Assembly: GCA_965644295.1 (NCBI GenBank)
Contig: CBFFRP010000012.1
Span: 50,296 to 114,295 of the forward strand
DNA from: Paraphysomonas bandaiensis
Lineage: Eukaryota; Chrysophyceae
Reading direction: 5' to 3'
DNA length: 64,000 nucleotides
This document shows positions 1-11,290 of the stretch, one piece after another. The notes below the pieces were generated by a model that saw only the letters and a program-made list of their open reading frames with translations, did no database searches and was not told where the DNA came from. Both the position numbers and the translations under genes were made by a program. Every line of letters starts with the position of its first letter. Within the stretch, counting starts at the first letter, position 1.

Positions 1-189
1 GCTACAAATAATATTTATTACTCGTTTTACCGATTATTAATACTTAGTAGTATTTTATGACAATAACATGGAATTGTAGTATATCGTACTGGTAGAGAAC
101 TCAAACAGAAGCAGCGTTGAAGATTAATACCGGTGTATATAGTTATATTTAAAAGCACTTAAAAATTTCAAACGAAGGCAAAGAGCCCT

Positions 190-1835
190 TATCCCCATTT
201 TGTCTAAAAAGTGTTTTTTGACATGAATTGGGTTCAACAGAACGCTCATAATAGAACTAATTTAGAATTTCGAACATTAGCAGCATGCAAATATAGAATA
301 TAGCATTCAACATCAATATTCGGCTCAACAGAAGCTCTTTTCTATCTTAATTATAACTTTGCCAGTCATTTGAATGTGACTTTATTGTAATATCAGGGAA
401 ACTACAATGATTAACCAACATTAAAGTGGATAACCAAACACTCCAATTGTATTTCATCATCCTCCAATGAGAAGAGCAAGTTGGGGTCGCATCATGCTTA
501 TGCCGCCTCAGCCTGTACCCCCCTGCACTAACACAGACGTCCGAGTCACTCCTCACAATTATGCTCATTACGTGCATAGATCTATCAGAGTACTCGACCC
601 TGTGACCCTCTTGTTCTGTAGCGCAGTCCCACACTCCTCAATCAGATGTTGCCTCTCTTGTACCAGTACACTTCCTCTCGACTCCCTGTTGCTGAATACA
701 CCGAAGAATCTGTGTATCCCACTGGTGTTCAACTACACACTCTCTTCCATAATATGTTCTCTGCTAGTGGCTAAGACAGCAAGGGAGCCGATTCCGATGC
801 TTCTTCACAGTAGATCAACACCTTTTGCAAGACCTTCATCCACATACCTCCGAGCCACTTGGCACAATGCCTAAGGGAAGGGCACCAGATCGCCAAACTC
901 AGAAGAGTATATTGCTGCTTCCCGTGGTTGCCGTGAGGCACACATAAGACAGCCCCAGATGCAAATTGCACAAAGTGTATGTGTAGTCTTAAGCGTTCCA
1001 GTGTGGTAGTAGTTGACTTAGATTACTGCTTTCTCTTCTTGTTATGCTGTACGTTGTACATAGCCCCTACATACACATCTATCATATAGCGAGAATGGTC
1101 GCACCTTGATGCTTGCGGCGACGCACAAGTAATTCTCGTAGCGTTAAATAATAGTAGGATATAAGAGTTTACACTATAGTGAGTAAATATGGTATATGCT
1201 TATCTAGCTTGTGACTAGTTTGTCCATCATCTAGCTACTAACCTGGTGCAGATTTTTAACGCCTATTGCTAATAATAAAACTTTCAATAACATGCTTGTG
1301 CCTCTCGTATCATACACATAGCACTAGCAGAGATTGATTGTGTTGTATATAAATGTGGTGATGATGCCAATTATGCAAAGAAGTAGCCTCTCGTACGACT
1401 ACATTATTATTTCACATTCATCACACTTATGCATGAATTTCAATACCTCGCAGTCGCTATATTCCCTCGGCACCCTTATGGGTAGGGATATAATTGTTGT
1501 AGGTATATCACTGAGATTAGTGAATTTATTGTTTTGAGTATTACAACTGCCATTCCCATATTATGTAGTTGCCACAATACTTTAATTTTCATTTCTTTTT
1601 TAATATTAATCAGGCAACACCTATATCCTCTTACAGCATAAAACAAGGTACAAGTAGCTAGACATTTTAGATATTAAGTTTTCATCATCATGAGGGTGCC
1701 TAGAATTTAATCTAGGGACAAGGAGTATCGTCCCTCCTTGTTGTCCAAATTTAAAACTCGGGCTTTTCAAAGTTTTCAAAAATTTTGAGCACGGGACGAT
1801 ATAGTAGACTCCTAATTACCCGTGGTTAAATAATA
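190..1835 (+). repeat. Long dispersed repeat, copy 1, split by a SINE-like insertion
   Basis: Bases 190-499 and 1291-1835 match 24305-25160 in the same order (shared landmarks: CCCCATTTTGTCT, GGTTCAACAG or GCTCAACAG, CAATATTCGG, and a TATAAATGTG-GATGATG block). A further partial copy lies reversed at 54420-54640. The continuity is broken only by the element at 500-1290, so the long repeat is older than that insertion. The last ~150 bp form a foldback module in which GGAGTATCGTCCC faces GGGACGATA. No coding capacity was recognised. The class is unknown; a non-autonomous DNA transposon or foldback element is the likeliest. Confidence 0.7.
500..1290 (+). mobile_element. SINE-like retroposon (long 5' body version)
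   Basis: It ends in the 3' module shared by the whole family (a GCACCTTG-GTGCTTGCGGCGACGCACAAG-like hairpin, AAATAGTAGGATA, then CGCCTATTGCTAATAATAA and CTTTCAAT). It interrupts the long repeat, with the 7-bp direct repeat CATGCTT on both sides (493-499 and 1291-1297). The 5' body (about 500-960) matches the reverse complement of about 20900-21400. The 135-codon open frame in the body is not conserved as protein between the two copies, so it is not called a gene. Confidence 0.65.
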
Positions 1836-3740
1836 TAACTCTATCCTCAATATATATATATATTAAAAACCTAATATATATTATGTCTAGAATGTATATA
1901 TTTTTATATCTATTTGTAGCTCTTGTTTTTGATGTAAGAGAGGCAATACGTGTTGTTCTGTAAACAAGAAAACTCAAAGTATTGTTTCAAATCAATGATG
2001 TCTATACATACGCTTACGATATCCTACTTTGCCATAAACTTGCATTCATTTCGTTTTACTACTGTAATAATATTATATTCATCGTCATGATATATTAATT
2101 CTCATAATGCAGTTAACCACAACTGTATATTATACTCCTAGTAACGGTTATAATTTAAAATACCTTGTAACTACGGGTTTCAATTTCGCTCATATAGCAG
2201 AACTCAACATTATCGATAAATAAAATAATCTACATGTTTTTTTGGTGCTATTCTCAGTCGTTTCGTAGAGAATGTTTTACTAGTAGCATATAATATATAG
2301 GTGTTTACGCCTCAGTGCTTAACTCTGATATTTCGAACCCTTGAAAGAATCTTTCATAGGTACACATATTATAGAGTAGCAACATATTTACTAAAAGTCA
2401 GACATTCACAACTGACAATTAATTTACGTTAACACTACAAAATCTTTCAATACTATACCCTACTATTTAACGCTACGAAAGCTGCTTGTGCGTCACCGCA
2501 AGCACCAGGGTGCAACCACGTGTTGAGTTCTACATTTGAGAGAAATTGAAAGCTGTAGTTCAAAGATATTTGACTTATGATTGTTAAAAGAAGAATACAG
2601 AAGTGGTTAACTGTATTATGAGAACTAATATCATAATAGCAATCACAGTAGTGAAACTGAAATGTATTGACCGTATAAGACCGCGATATCTAAGATTGTA
2701 TGGAAATGGTTGATAGTTGAGACATGAATTTGGCAATTGACAAGTGATATTGAACTTAAGTTTATTATATTATTATGTTACTATATGTATCAGCATAGAG
2801 TAAAAGTATTGTTCAGTTATGTCAATTTCCATAACTCCGCTCTATCACTCGAAGCAAACGTAGTGAGCAAAGAGAGTGTTGATTCCTGACATCTGCTGAC
2901 TTCAGGATTTTTGAGTCCTTAAGGTTTATGGTGAACGGCCTGGATGCTTCACCTCAAGGGTATCCAGGGTATTGGGCTGCCTGCCAAAGTCAAGCATCCG
3001 GGCTGTTCACCTAAGAAAGGCATCTTGGTGCTTGCGGTGACGCACAAGCAGCTTTCGTGCTTTCGTAGCGTCAAATAGTATGATATGATCAGAGTTAAGC
3101 ATCAGTTAGTTAAATTGTTTCACTACATTAGTTCTGACCTTACACGCCTATTGCTAATAATCAGAGATTCACTACATGGTAGTTACCCCCCAGAATACCA
3201 CCACAAAAAGGTGCGAGTCCGACTTTGTTGAGGGATTATTTACGTATCTGGGGAGAATTTTGCAATGATGCCAACGCACAAATTACATAATTACTTAAAA
3301 AGGGTGAGCACTTTTCAAATATTTGAGTTTATCTTGAAAAATAAATCGGTAATATTATACAAGAATACATCCTATTCACTTCTCAACATACCAAGGTTAT
3401 ATGTTCCACCAATGCTTCAACAAGACCACCAATTTCATGATAACGGTGTCTAAAGACGTACTTCCCCACAAAGAAGCTCTAAAGCTATTAAACCTTCTGC
3501 AATACGGAAGTGTTGGCTAAGAAATCTATATTCTAGCTATCGACAGTAAAGTAATTCGCGAAACACCAGTCGATTCGGTACTGCACATAACTAGGAAGGG
3601 CTACGAGCAGTTTCAAACACACTGTAAACATAAACTACAACCAGCAAAATAGGTATAAACGCACATTCAGTGCGAACACGACAACTGCAAGAGTAACACG
3701 TCCTCTCCTCCCACGCATTTTTGATGGTCTGTTAATGAGG
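1836..3740. repeat. Gene-free stretch with several repeat fragments
   Basis: No convincing gene. The stretch about 2085-2215 resembles 7040-7210 and 27300-27480 (markers GCAGAACTCAAC and GTTACAA). The stretch about 2520-2760 resembles 13740-13990 (GTGAAACTGAAAT). A SINE-like fragment runs from about 2900 to 3177 (+). It is followed by a short reversed 5' piece of the same family at about 3185-3236, ending in CGACTTTGTTGAGGG. The remainder is AT-rich with no structure I can name. Confidence 0.55.
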
Positions 3741-4856
3741 TCAAAGCGTACCGTCCAGAATATCCTTGCCACTCTTTGTAATATCCCAATTATCCATGTA
3801 TGAACTGATATTGTCACCATATCTGGTGATCTCTCTCTCCAATGCATCCTCGTCCATGTCTTCACAGAGTCGGTAGTAGTCAAGAGACGAATGAAGGCTT
3901 TCTGATAATTCGCTCACTCTGATGTCGGACTGGCCATCCTCTTCGTCATCAGATTTCGCAAGAGACAAAGGAGTAGTAAGCGAAGTCGCAGTTGTCGTTT
4001 CCTTTCGATTCCTTCCTTTCTGGCAGTATGCCCAGGCTAAAAAATCCATCACACATGACCATAGCATAGCGCAGGATCCCTTCTGAATGTACAAAAACAC
4101 GACAAAGTAGCCCAGACCTACACAAGGAGAGGTGATCGCACTACAGAATACAGATATGATGTGAATAGTAGACGGACTATTTACGTGCTTAAAGTCTTGC
4201 AAAGTATTGCCTGTTTGTAGATTGTACCAAATCGATCCGAAACGGGAAGCAGCCTGTACAATAGGATAAAGAGCGAGACGATTGGCAAGAACAGAGATTG
4301 GACCATTGACACGGTCAGGACCTGTGACGACAATTTTCATTCTACTGAGCTGATATTGAACAACGATAAAAGACGTGACGTTAAATAATATAGAGGCCAT
4401 GGAGAGGAAGTAATACACTTGAAATGAAACAGATTGGGCATCGGGAACGAACATAAAACAGTAGCCATTGACAGACGCAATCAGTATGACAAAGCAGCTA
4501 ATGAAGAAGTAATACTTTTCGAGTGGAAATATCTTCTTTTTCACAACAACATGTAACACCATAAATACCATGACATTGGACCAAAATGCAGCAGACAGTC
4601 CGCACAGCACGCACCCCACTCCACGTATCTTTTCACACACAGTATCACTTTCGTTACAGAAATAGAGAACCAAAGAGCAATCGTAACCGATTTCAAACAG
4701 AGTCATAGCAATCATGATTGTTCTATACGCATTTTGTGGAAGGCGTAGCCACCATATGAGCAGTATGGTCAGTATGCCCAGACATGTATTAAGTACTGCA
4801 AGTATTCCTATGACTAGAATTACTGCAGGAAAATACGCATTTGTCATGACCAACAA
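3741..4856 (-). CDS. Seven-transmembrane, receptor-like protein
   Basis: A 371-residue protein from a single uninterrupted frame. Seven hydrophobic segments can be counted at roughly residues 8-34, 44-66, 77-102, 114-135, 145-170, 190-212 and 235-260. They are followed by an acidic, serine-rich cytosolic tail of about 100 residues (DDEEDGQSD and a run of E/D-rich sequence). That shape, with a short outside N-terminus, seven helices and a long charged tail, is what cAMP-receptor-like (class E) G-protein-coupled receptors look like. No signature motif is clear enough to assign the family or ligand, so GPCR is an inference from topology. The gene is head-to-head with the secreted protein gene starting at 5434 (577 bp between the two starts). 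An extra upstream exon cannot be excluded. Confidence 0.65.
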   Translation of the reverse strand: MLVMTNAYFPAVILVIGILAVLNTCLGILTILLIWWLRLPQNAYRTIMIAMTLFEIGYDCSLVLYFCNESDTVCEKIRGVGCVLCGLSAAFWSNVMVFMVLHVVVKKKIFPLEKYYFFISCFVILIASVNGYCFMFVPDAQSVSFQVYYFLSMASILFNVTSFIVVQYQLSRMKIVVTGPDRVNGPISVLANRLALYPIVQAASRFGSIWYNLQTGNTLQDFKHVNSPSTIHIISVFCSAITSPCVGLGYFVVFLYIQKGSCAMLWSCVMDFLAWAYCQKGRNRKETTTATSLTTPLSLAKSDDEEDGQSDIRVSELSESLHSSLDYYRLCEDMDEDALEREITRYGDNISSYMDNWDITKSGKDILDGTL

Positions 4857-5433
4857 TAAAATGAGAGTCGCGGACCCAAGCTATACATACGCCATTTATA
4901 TCTAGGATGATTATGATGCACGCAGCCAGTCTTTGTGCCATGTCTGATGTGCTTGTGTACCAGCCTGGTGTATTTGTACAGAGTATTATCTCTGCTGCAG
5001 TCTCTGGGCAAAAATAAATACCCCGCTTTCGAGATTTTTTCCCCAAATTCTGGAAATTTTGACTATGGATTGTGTCGTAAAGTCATAAACTTTACGAACG
5101 ATTTTGGTCACTCACCATAAAACTTCAGCCGGGGAGCATATACACAGTAGGATTCCTACCATCACATCCCTGGTGCTCTACACGGCATATACAGCAGTAC
5201 CAGCGGTGTATAACCTCCTATCTCTTTGTAGCTATGCAAGTATAGCATAACCTACTCCTGTGAGCAGGATGAGCGATGGGGCAGGCTATTTGAGGCAACT
5301 CTGAACACTTGTTGGTATATACATCATATGCAACAATATATTAGTATCTCTCATTTAATGCTTGTCCTTGTACATGTAACAGGGCGTTACTTCTTCTGAG
5401 TAATCATATTCCACCTTTTGTTAAGTACATTTC
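4857..5433. promoter_or_regulatory. Shared intergenic region of a divergent gene pair
   Basis: These 577 bp separate the start codons of the 7TM gene (-) and the glycosyltransferase-like gene (+), so they must hold both promoters and 5' UTRs. I see no clear TATA box or repeated operator-like motif. Confidence 0.4.
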
Positions 5434-6693
5434 ATGACGTTTCGAGCTGTATTCGTCCTTGTTGTTCTCTCCGCAGAGGTGGTGGCACGAAACGTTACAT
5501 GCAGGAAACCAAGTACATCTGCTGAATCGTTAATTCAGAGTCGTAAAGTAAACGAGAAGTTTTTAAAGTATTCATGCTCCCCCTCATCTAAAGTCGATCA
5601 CCACCTCTGCCCACAGGGTACGGGAATCGGAAATATATTCGAAATATACCCTGCGTTATATACGTTTGCTTTATTGGATGGGCGTAGCATTGTGATAGGG
5701 GATTCCAGCGAAATTGGTATGTTTTGCCAAGTTTTAAATTGTGGCTTTCCTTTTGCTTCGGAGGTAGAGTCTAGTTTCCCTGTCTTGAAGAACAAATCGC
5801 ACCTTCGCCATGGGCACGCTTTTTTTTCGAAGTATTTTCAAGATGCCACGATGGAAGACGAGAGTGTGCTACTTCCATCCGGGCTCTCGACAGTCGCAAG
5901 TAACTGGTATCAATACACGGGACAGAACGCTACTCGTAGCTGCATTGAAAGTATTACAGGGTGCGCCTTTGGGAGTGTAGGGTGCGTAGAGCGATATGCT
6001 TATCGTCAGCTTTTCCCTGGAGGTTTACGCCAAAATGTGGAGCCAAGTGAAGTCCATGGTCTATCCGAAGGTGAGTATAAAGCCTTCCTCACTCAGCCAT
6101 ACGACAGTGTGAGACGGTTCGATGCAACTATTCACATCAGAGCTCAAATGGCGCATTTAGAGACCAAAAATGAAAGGGCAACTGTCGACATTGCAGATGC
6201 AGTGCAGTATTATGCTACAGTCATATTCCCGGCATTCAGTGATAAATTGACAGATTACTTCTATAAATCCCCAGATACGAAGGACTCCTGGAGGGCGCTC
6301 TCGAATGCCTCATTAAGCGACCCTCCAAGAGTATTCATATCTTGCGATGACGTAGTATTAAAAACCGCATTGGTGAGTTTACTTCACCGTCGGCCAGTAG
6401 AGTACCCTATCATACCAGTATATGTAAATGGATCAAGAATAGTACATATGAAGTATCATAATACTCTCAAAGGGACCGTCACAGTCGACCAGTCGGTTGT
6501 TGATACAGCGTTTGATTGGTATGCGATGAGCCTTGGAAATGTTTTGTTTGCCTACAGAAAAGGCGCAACGAAAATGTTCAGTACCTTTGCTCAGACAGCT
6601 ATGAGAGTTAGTTTAGAGAATAGAAAAACAGGGAAGATTTTCATGCTCACGTCTCATAACAAGTGGAGGGCTGTGTGGGATTGGCCAGAATGA
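5434..6693 (+). CDS. Secreted or Golgi glycosyltransferase-like protein (possible fucosyltransferase)
   Basis: A 419-residue single-exon protein. Residues 1-18 form a signal peptide or signal anchor (hydrophobic run ending AEVVA). At about residues 61-90 is G-TGIGNIFEIYPAL-(x)3-ALLDGRSIVI. This resembles the GDP-fucose-binding start of fucosyltransferases, where a G-x-G-N motif is followed by an A-L-x-D-R helix-strand. Later, IHIRAQ (about 231-236) resembles the basic sugar-nucleotide strand of the same fold, and VFISCDD (about 298-304) resembles the following acidic strand. There are several N-x-S/T sites and paired cysteines, as expected for a secretory protein. The match is by motif only; another secreted enzyme remains possible. 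Its stop is followed by non-coding sequence. Confidence 0.5.
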   Translation: MTFRAVFVLVVLSAEVVARNVTCRKPSTSAESLIQSRKVNEKFLKYSCSPSSKVDHHLCPQGTGIGNIFEIYPALYTFALLDGRSIVIGDSSEIGMFCQVLNCGFPFASEVESSFPVLKNKSHLRHGHAFFSKYFQDATMEDESVLLPSGLSTVASNWYQYTGQNATRSCIESITGCAFGSVGCVERYAYRQLFPGGLRQNVEPSEVHGLSEGEYKAFLTQPYDSVRRFDATIHIRAQMAHLETKNERATVDIADAVQYYATVIFPAFSDKLTDYFYKSPDTKDSWRALSNASLSDPPRVFISCDDVVLKTALVSLLHRRPVEYPIIPVYVNGSRIVHMKYHNTLKGTVTVDQSVVDTAFDWYAMSLGNVLFAYRKGATKMFSTFAQTAMRVSLENRKTGKIFMLTSHNKWRAVWDWPE

Positions 6694-9600
6694 GAATTTT
6701 TGTGTGAAGTTGTAGTGGTTGAAGATAGAGAGTGATGCAAGTAGGAATAAAAATTAGAAGTCTACTTACTTGTGTGGAAGTGAAAAAATGCTATTGCTCA
6801 GTCGTTGGCTGTACATTAAAATTGTAAAGTTATGTCACCAAACACACTTTTTGAGTTTTGAGATATATTGCTAGTCCAGTATAAATTTGAACAAATAACA
6901 GAATCCTGAGTGTTTTCATTCCTTCTACTGCAACTCTATGATCACTACTTGAATGTATACCACGCATACCAGAGTATTAAGCCACATATTCCGTACTCGC
7001 GATATATATGATTTCTGATGCCACGCTATTCGTAAAAAATTAAAATGGAATGTGTTGAGTTCTGCAATATATATTATGATGTGATATATATTGTGCAATT
7101 GAAGTGAGTTAATAGTGTGCAATAGGTGAAGTCAACTCATAGGTGTAACGGGTGATTATAGTTACAAAGGAATTAAATTCAGTTACTGATGTGTGACTAT
7201 ACAAGATATGGAACTGACTGATGAACATATGATGATAAACAGGTGTTGCTGAGAACAGATGTTTCAACATATGTTACACGAATATGCAGTGAAGTGTTCA
7301 GAATAATAATTAAAATTTCTTACTTGAAAGTGCATTGTGTTCAACATAGCAAGATTAAGGTTTACGTGTAGAGCAAAGTTAACTTCAGTGAAATGTCCAA
7401 TTCTAACAGAATTACTCTTTTATATGGACCTGTAGTGTAGTGTCCAGATCGTCGGAAACAGGGCATACTAACAGTTGGTCAACTGCATTCACGGCATTAA
7501 GCGTTGGCTCGAATATTTGTTGTTGTATCGAAGAATGTCTACCTCTCTCCAATCCATCAGTGGCAGTATTTCAAGTAGTAGTGAATGTCTGGCAATAGGC
7601 GTGTAAAACAATTTAACTAACTGGTACTTAACTCTGATAATATCATACTATTTAACGCAACAAAAGCTGCTTGTGCGTCACTTCAAGCACCATGGTGCAA
7701 CCTATTTCGCTCTCTGTCCTAAAAAGGTGAACTGGGCCCGGATGCCCCTGCTGAGTTGGACCCATTCCTGGATGTTTGAATTCAGTAGTAGGTAGCTCAA
7801 TAGCCGGATACCCTACAGGTGGACCCATTCCAGGATACCTGTTTATTCATCAAGGCCCAATCAGGGCTACACAAGTGATATACTAATTAGTGTCCCTTGT
7901 ACTTCACAACAAGCATTAGGCTATGAGTGAGCAGAGCAATATCTGCGGACTATATATGCGACTCACGATAGTTTCCCGGAGAAATATCTCCGGTACTTAT
8001 TCCCCTTAACACCACGAAAAGGTGCGAGTTCGACTTTGTTGAGGGAGTAAAGAGTTTACTGAAATTCAGGCAGATCCAATACACAACAACGGGTGCATGA
8101 CTGAATCTCTATTCAACCACAGAATAGCTTTCCAAGAGATAATATATATATTATTATGTCCTTGATGCAGGACGAGAATTACCCCAAAATATAGGCTCGT
8201 CTTAAAACATTATTTATAGGGCGTTGTAGACATCATCTTTCAGCTTAGAAATATTGCATCGCCCTTGTAATCAACACTCACGGCTCTGACACCCCACAAG
8301 TATCAACACTTACTCATAGTCTACACAACAAGAGGAAGAGGGCAAAGAAGACAGCCTCTACTCAACATCCATACAACTGACACATGCTACGATGGGAACC
8401 CGAAATACATAATCTACTGCACAGGGCACCCACAAGAGTCTCTCGTGAAATATAATCAACCCTTAAATAAGGACGAATCCAATTTTAAGAGCCGCCCAGC
8501 TAACTAAAAAGCAAAGACAATTATAGGGGGATTATTTACGTCTTGGTGCTTGTATAATTATACAAATAGCTGTCGTAGCATGATATATTGAAGCTGAGAA
8601 GAGGACAAATTCACACTACACTGACTGTTAATGCTGCAATTACTATTTACTGGTATCATACTTTCAATATAATAAAATCAAATAATAAGTTATAGGGTAC
8701 TGTCAAAATCATGGCAACCCCTGCCTCTGGTCTCTAGTAGTTGTGTGCCGAATGTATGATGAGAGGTCCACGTGAATGTGAGATGAGTGGTCTAAAAGGA
8801 GATACCCACGGGACAGACATGTGAAGCACCCGTTGCCCAGTTCATAACATCGAATGGAATTTACTCATGGAGAGTGCACGAAATAAGCTGTTGTTGCTAA
8901 TATGATGGTGTAGTTTGAGCTTGTTCACGCTCTTAGTAAGAGTACATCAAAGTCTTGTGCTTATTATGTCTTCCTAAACAATCTTGTGCCTATCCTAGAT
9001 ATCCTCATTTTTATACTTCGTATACAACAAGGTATTGTGATAATGTGAGATTGACTGAGAAGCATATAAGGAACAAGTCTGAAGGATATAAGATGCTGTA
9101 TCAGATATGGTAAAAAATTGTTGTAAATTGTTCGGTTTTGTAAAATAGCAGTTCTATTTTGGATGTGAGTACCTGAGAAATAAGTAACTGTGCCACAAAA
9201 GCAAGTATAAAGTTTAAATACTTTAAGCTTTAATATATTCAATTTTCGCCAAGTGTTCATACGATCTTAGTTTTACTATCTACTATTTGGGCCGGGGGAA
9301 GACAATTCAACCTAGTCAAGTTGGTGGCATTTTGCAGTAAATACATACGTAATCAAAGTATTAAATTATTCAACTTAGACAATATTAGTTGTAAATTAGT
9401 GGTTATTTTATTCCTTGACTACACATTGTGACTGTTAAAGATACTTAAACCATACAAAATTAATGATTTGGAGATCATTAGAGAACAAACATTGCAACAT
9501 AACAAATAATTTATATACTCATATATACTTAACAATGTGTGTATGTATCTATCTATATAGCTCACTAGTATATAACGATGAATCCCTTAAGTTAGTGTTG

Positions 9601-10302
9601 TTATGAGAATGTATAAATAGTCAATAAACTGTCGACATAACTCCATGAGTCTGCGGAACATCTCTCGATCTTCGGATGCAATGAGTGAAAGCGCTTATCC
9701 TCATTAACCTCTCAATAAACGAATTCGTTGACTACAATTCACATTAATTGTAAAACGGAAATGTTATGTATTGCATGTATACGATGTCTGCATCTATGAC
9801 ATGCCGGGTAGAGTACGTTATCATGTGTGAATGATATATTAATTTCGCGTCGGTGAATACCATAATACCATGGACCATGAAACCTAGTCATTGTTGAACT
9901 CAAATTCGTAATTATTTAATGACTAGGTTTTCAACCACTTCACTAAGTTTTACACCAAAATTGGTGTGACTAGGAAGTTCCATCAATTTGACTTTGTCGA
10001 ATAATAAATCCCGCTTGCGTCGTTATCGTGTTTGTGGGCACTAACTAGCCAGGACATTCCTCGTACAGATCTTTTTACCTGCAAGCCAATTTGAGTGGGT
10101 ATATTCTTGAATTCTCTTTCTCAATCCATATTTATAAATATCTCGTTTACGTTATTCCGTGTAAAACAAGTAGAGCATACGTGATTAGAAATATTACGCA
10201 GCTATGGTACATCTATACAACATGTACACGTGCACACAAACAAATTTACCATAATTTAAATACAACGATACCCCGTAAAGAAGTAATGCGAAATTAGAAT
10301 CC
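6694..10302. repeat. Gene-free, repeat-bearing interval
   Basis: No gene is supported; open frames here are under 100 codons and look random. The stretch about 7040-7210 matches 27300-27480 in inverted orientation. A SINE-like element occupies 7575-8046. The rest (8047-10302) is AT-rich with short inverted stretches only, such as GTGACTAGG near 9968 against the GACTAGGTTT stretch near 9920. Confidence 0.5.
7575..8046 (-). mobile_element. SINE-like retroposon, short-body version
   Basis: Read on the minus strand it begins CCCTCAACAAAGTCG-like and shows the inner GGTGTT...CCGG and TCCGGGTAT-type boxes. It carries the conserved CTTG-GTGACGCACAAGCAGC hairpin and AAATAGTATGATAT, and ends CGCCTATTGCCAGACATTCAC. 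The order of blocks is the same as in the well-bounded copy at 13207-13695. No convincing target duplication is visible, so the ends are approximate. Confidence 0.65.
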
Positions 10303-10836
10303 CTACCCATGCTCTGATGGAACATCCGATATAACTTCATATAGTTCATCAGAAACAGACTTACAACCTATTACTGACTCCTGCTGTGACACTCCTACAC
10401 CCATAATTTCTTTGAACTTCTCGTGAGTTATTCCATCTTTTCTGGAACCTACCGCACTTAACATGTTTTCTACATCCTGGTCAGACACCTTCTCACCAAC
10501 ACTAATCATGATTCGCCTCAACTCCGGTATAGATATCATTCCCGCCTGTAGCTTGCCGTAATTGCGGAGAAATTCAGATGTGTGACCCTTCTGGCCCATG
10601 TTTTTCTTTTTATTCCCCACCATAGCTAAAAACTCGTTCTTTTCAATAGTTCCATTTCCGTTTTTATCAATCTCACTAATCATCAGGGCCAACTCCTCTT
10701 TGGTGGGATTCTGGCCCAGTTGCCTCATCACATGCCCAATCTCTTCTTCAGTGATGCGGCCATCTCCATCACTATCGAACAACTCAAATGCAGCACTGTA
10801 CTCAAGTTTGTCCTCCTCACTCAATAGGTGGGCCAT
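10303..10836 (-). CDS. Calmodulin-like EF-hand protein
   Basis: A 177-residue protein. The N-terminal lobe has two canonical EF-hand loops: DSDGDGRITEEE (about residues 21-32) and DKNGNGTIEKNE (about 57-68). Both have acidic residues at positions 1, 3 and 12 and glycine at 6, so they should bind calcium. The linker and C-terminal lobe (about 76-150) keep the calmodulin helix pattern (ELRRIMISVGEKVSDQDVENML, split here as ELRRIMISV and SDQDVENML) but lack intact loops, for example GSRKDGITHEKF. It is therefore a sensor with probably two working sites. A 28-residue tail follows. A pyrimidine-rich stretch ending CAG sits just upstream of the ATG, so a 5' UTR intron is possible. The gene is head-to-head with the membrane protein gene at 11291. 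Confidence 0.92.
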   Translation of the reverse strand: MAHLLSEEDKLEYSAAFELFDSDGDGRITEEEIGHVMRQLGQNPTKEELALMISEIDKNGNGTIEKNEFLAMVGNKKKNMGQKGHTSEFLRNYGKLQAGMISIPELRRIMISVGEKVSDQDVENMLSAVGSRKDGITHEKFKEIMGVGVSQQESVIGCKSVSDELYEVISDVPSEHG

Positions 10837-11290
10837 CCTGCATGAGAAAATTATAATGCATAGAATAGACCTAATACAGAGACATACTGCATATGTACCT
10901 ATATAAAGATCTGATTATTACTGCATATGTACCTACCTACCTACCTACATCCTGTACACAGGTACAAACATACATGCATACCTACCTAGATACGTACTGG
11001 TGTACATTCATATGCTGCCGCTGTTGTCTGTGACCTGTGACACATTTGAAAAAATGCATAATATGCGCTGCGCGCTGCACCATATGTATGCCACAACGTT
11101 CAACCTGCAGTGCGTCAACCCATGACAATCAGAGATGCGTTGGTAGCGGCCTGTATGCCAATGTTGCGTTCAACTTAGTTGAAGGGTGTTGGCCAGTTCT
11201 CTCAACAGTGCTCTGCTCCTCAGGGGATTGTACCATGAATTAGCGAGAATAGTCAGGGGCATATTGTGAGTAGTTTTTGTTTATTTAACT
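10837..11290. promoter_or_regulatory. Shared intergenic region with a CCTA microsatellite and duplicated motif
   Basis: These 454 bp lie between two divergent starts. They hold TATATAAAG (about 10900), two copies of ACTGCATATGTACCTA (about 10888 and 10920) and a (CCTA)n tract at about 10932-10950. The TATA-like site fits a promoter, but its direction cannot be decided from sequence. Confidence 0.4.

Noticed and set aside
467-874. 135-codon plus-strand open frame
   Set aside because: It lies in a repeat; the homologous copy at 20900-21316 does not keep the same protein reading.
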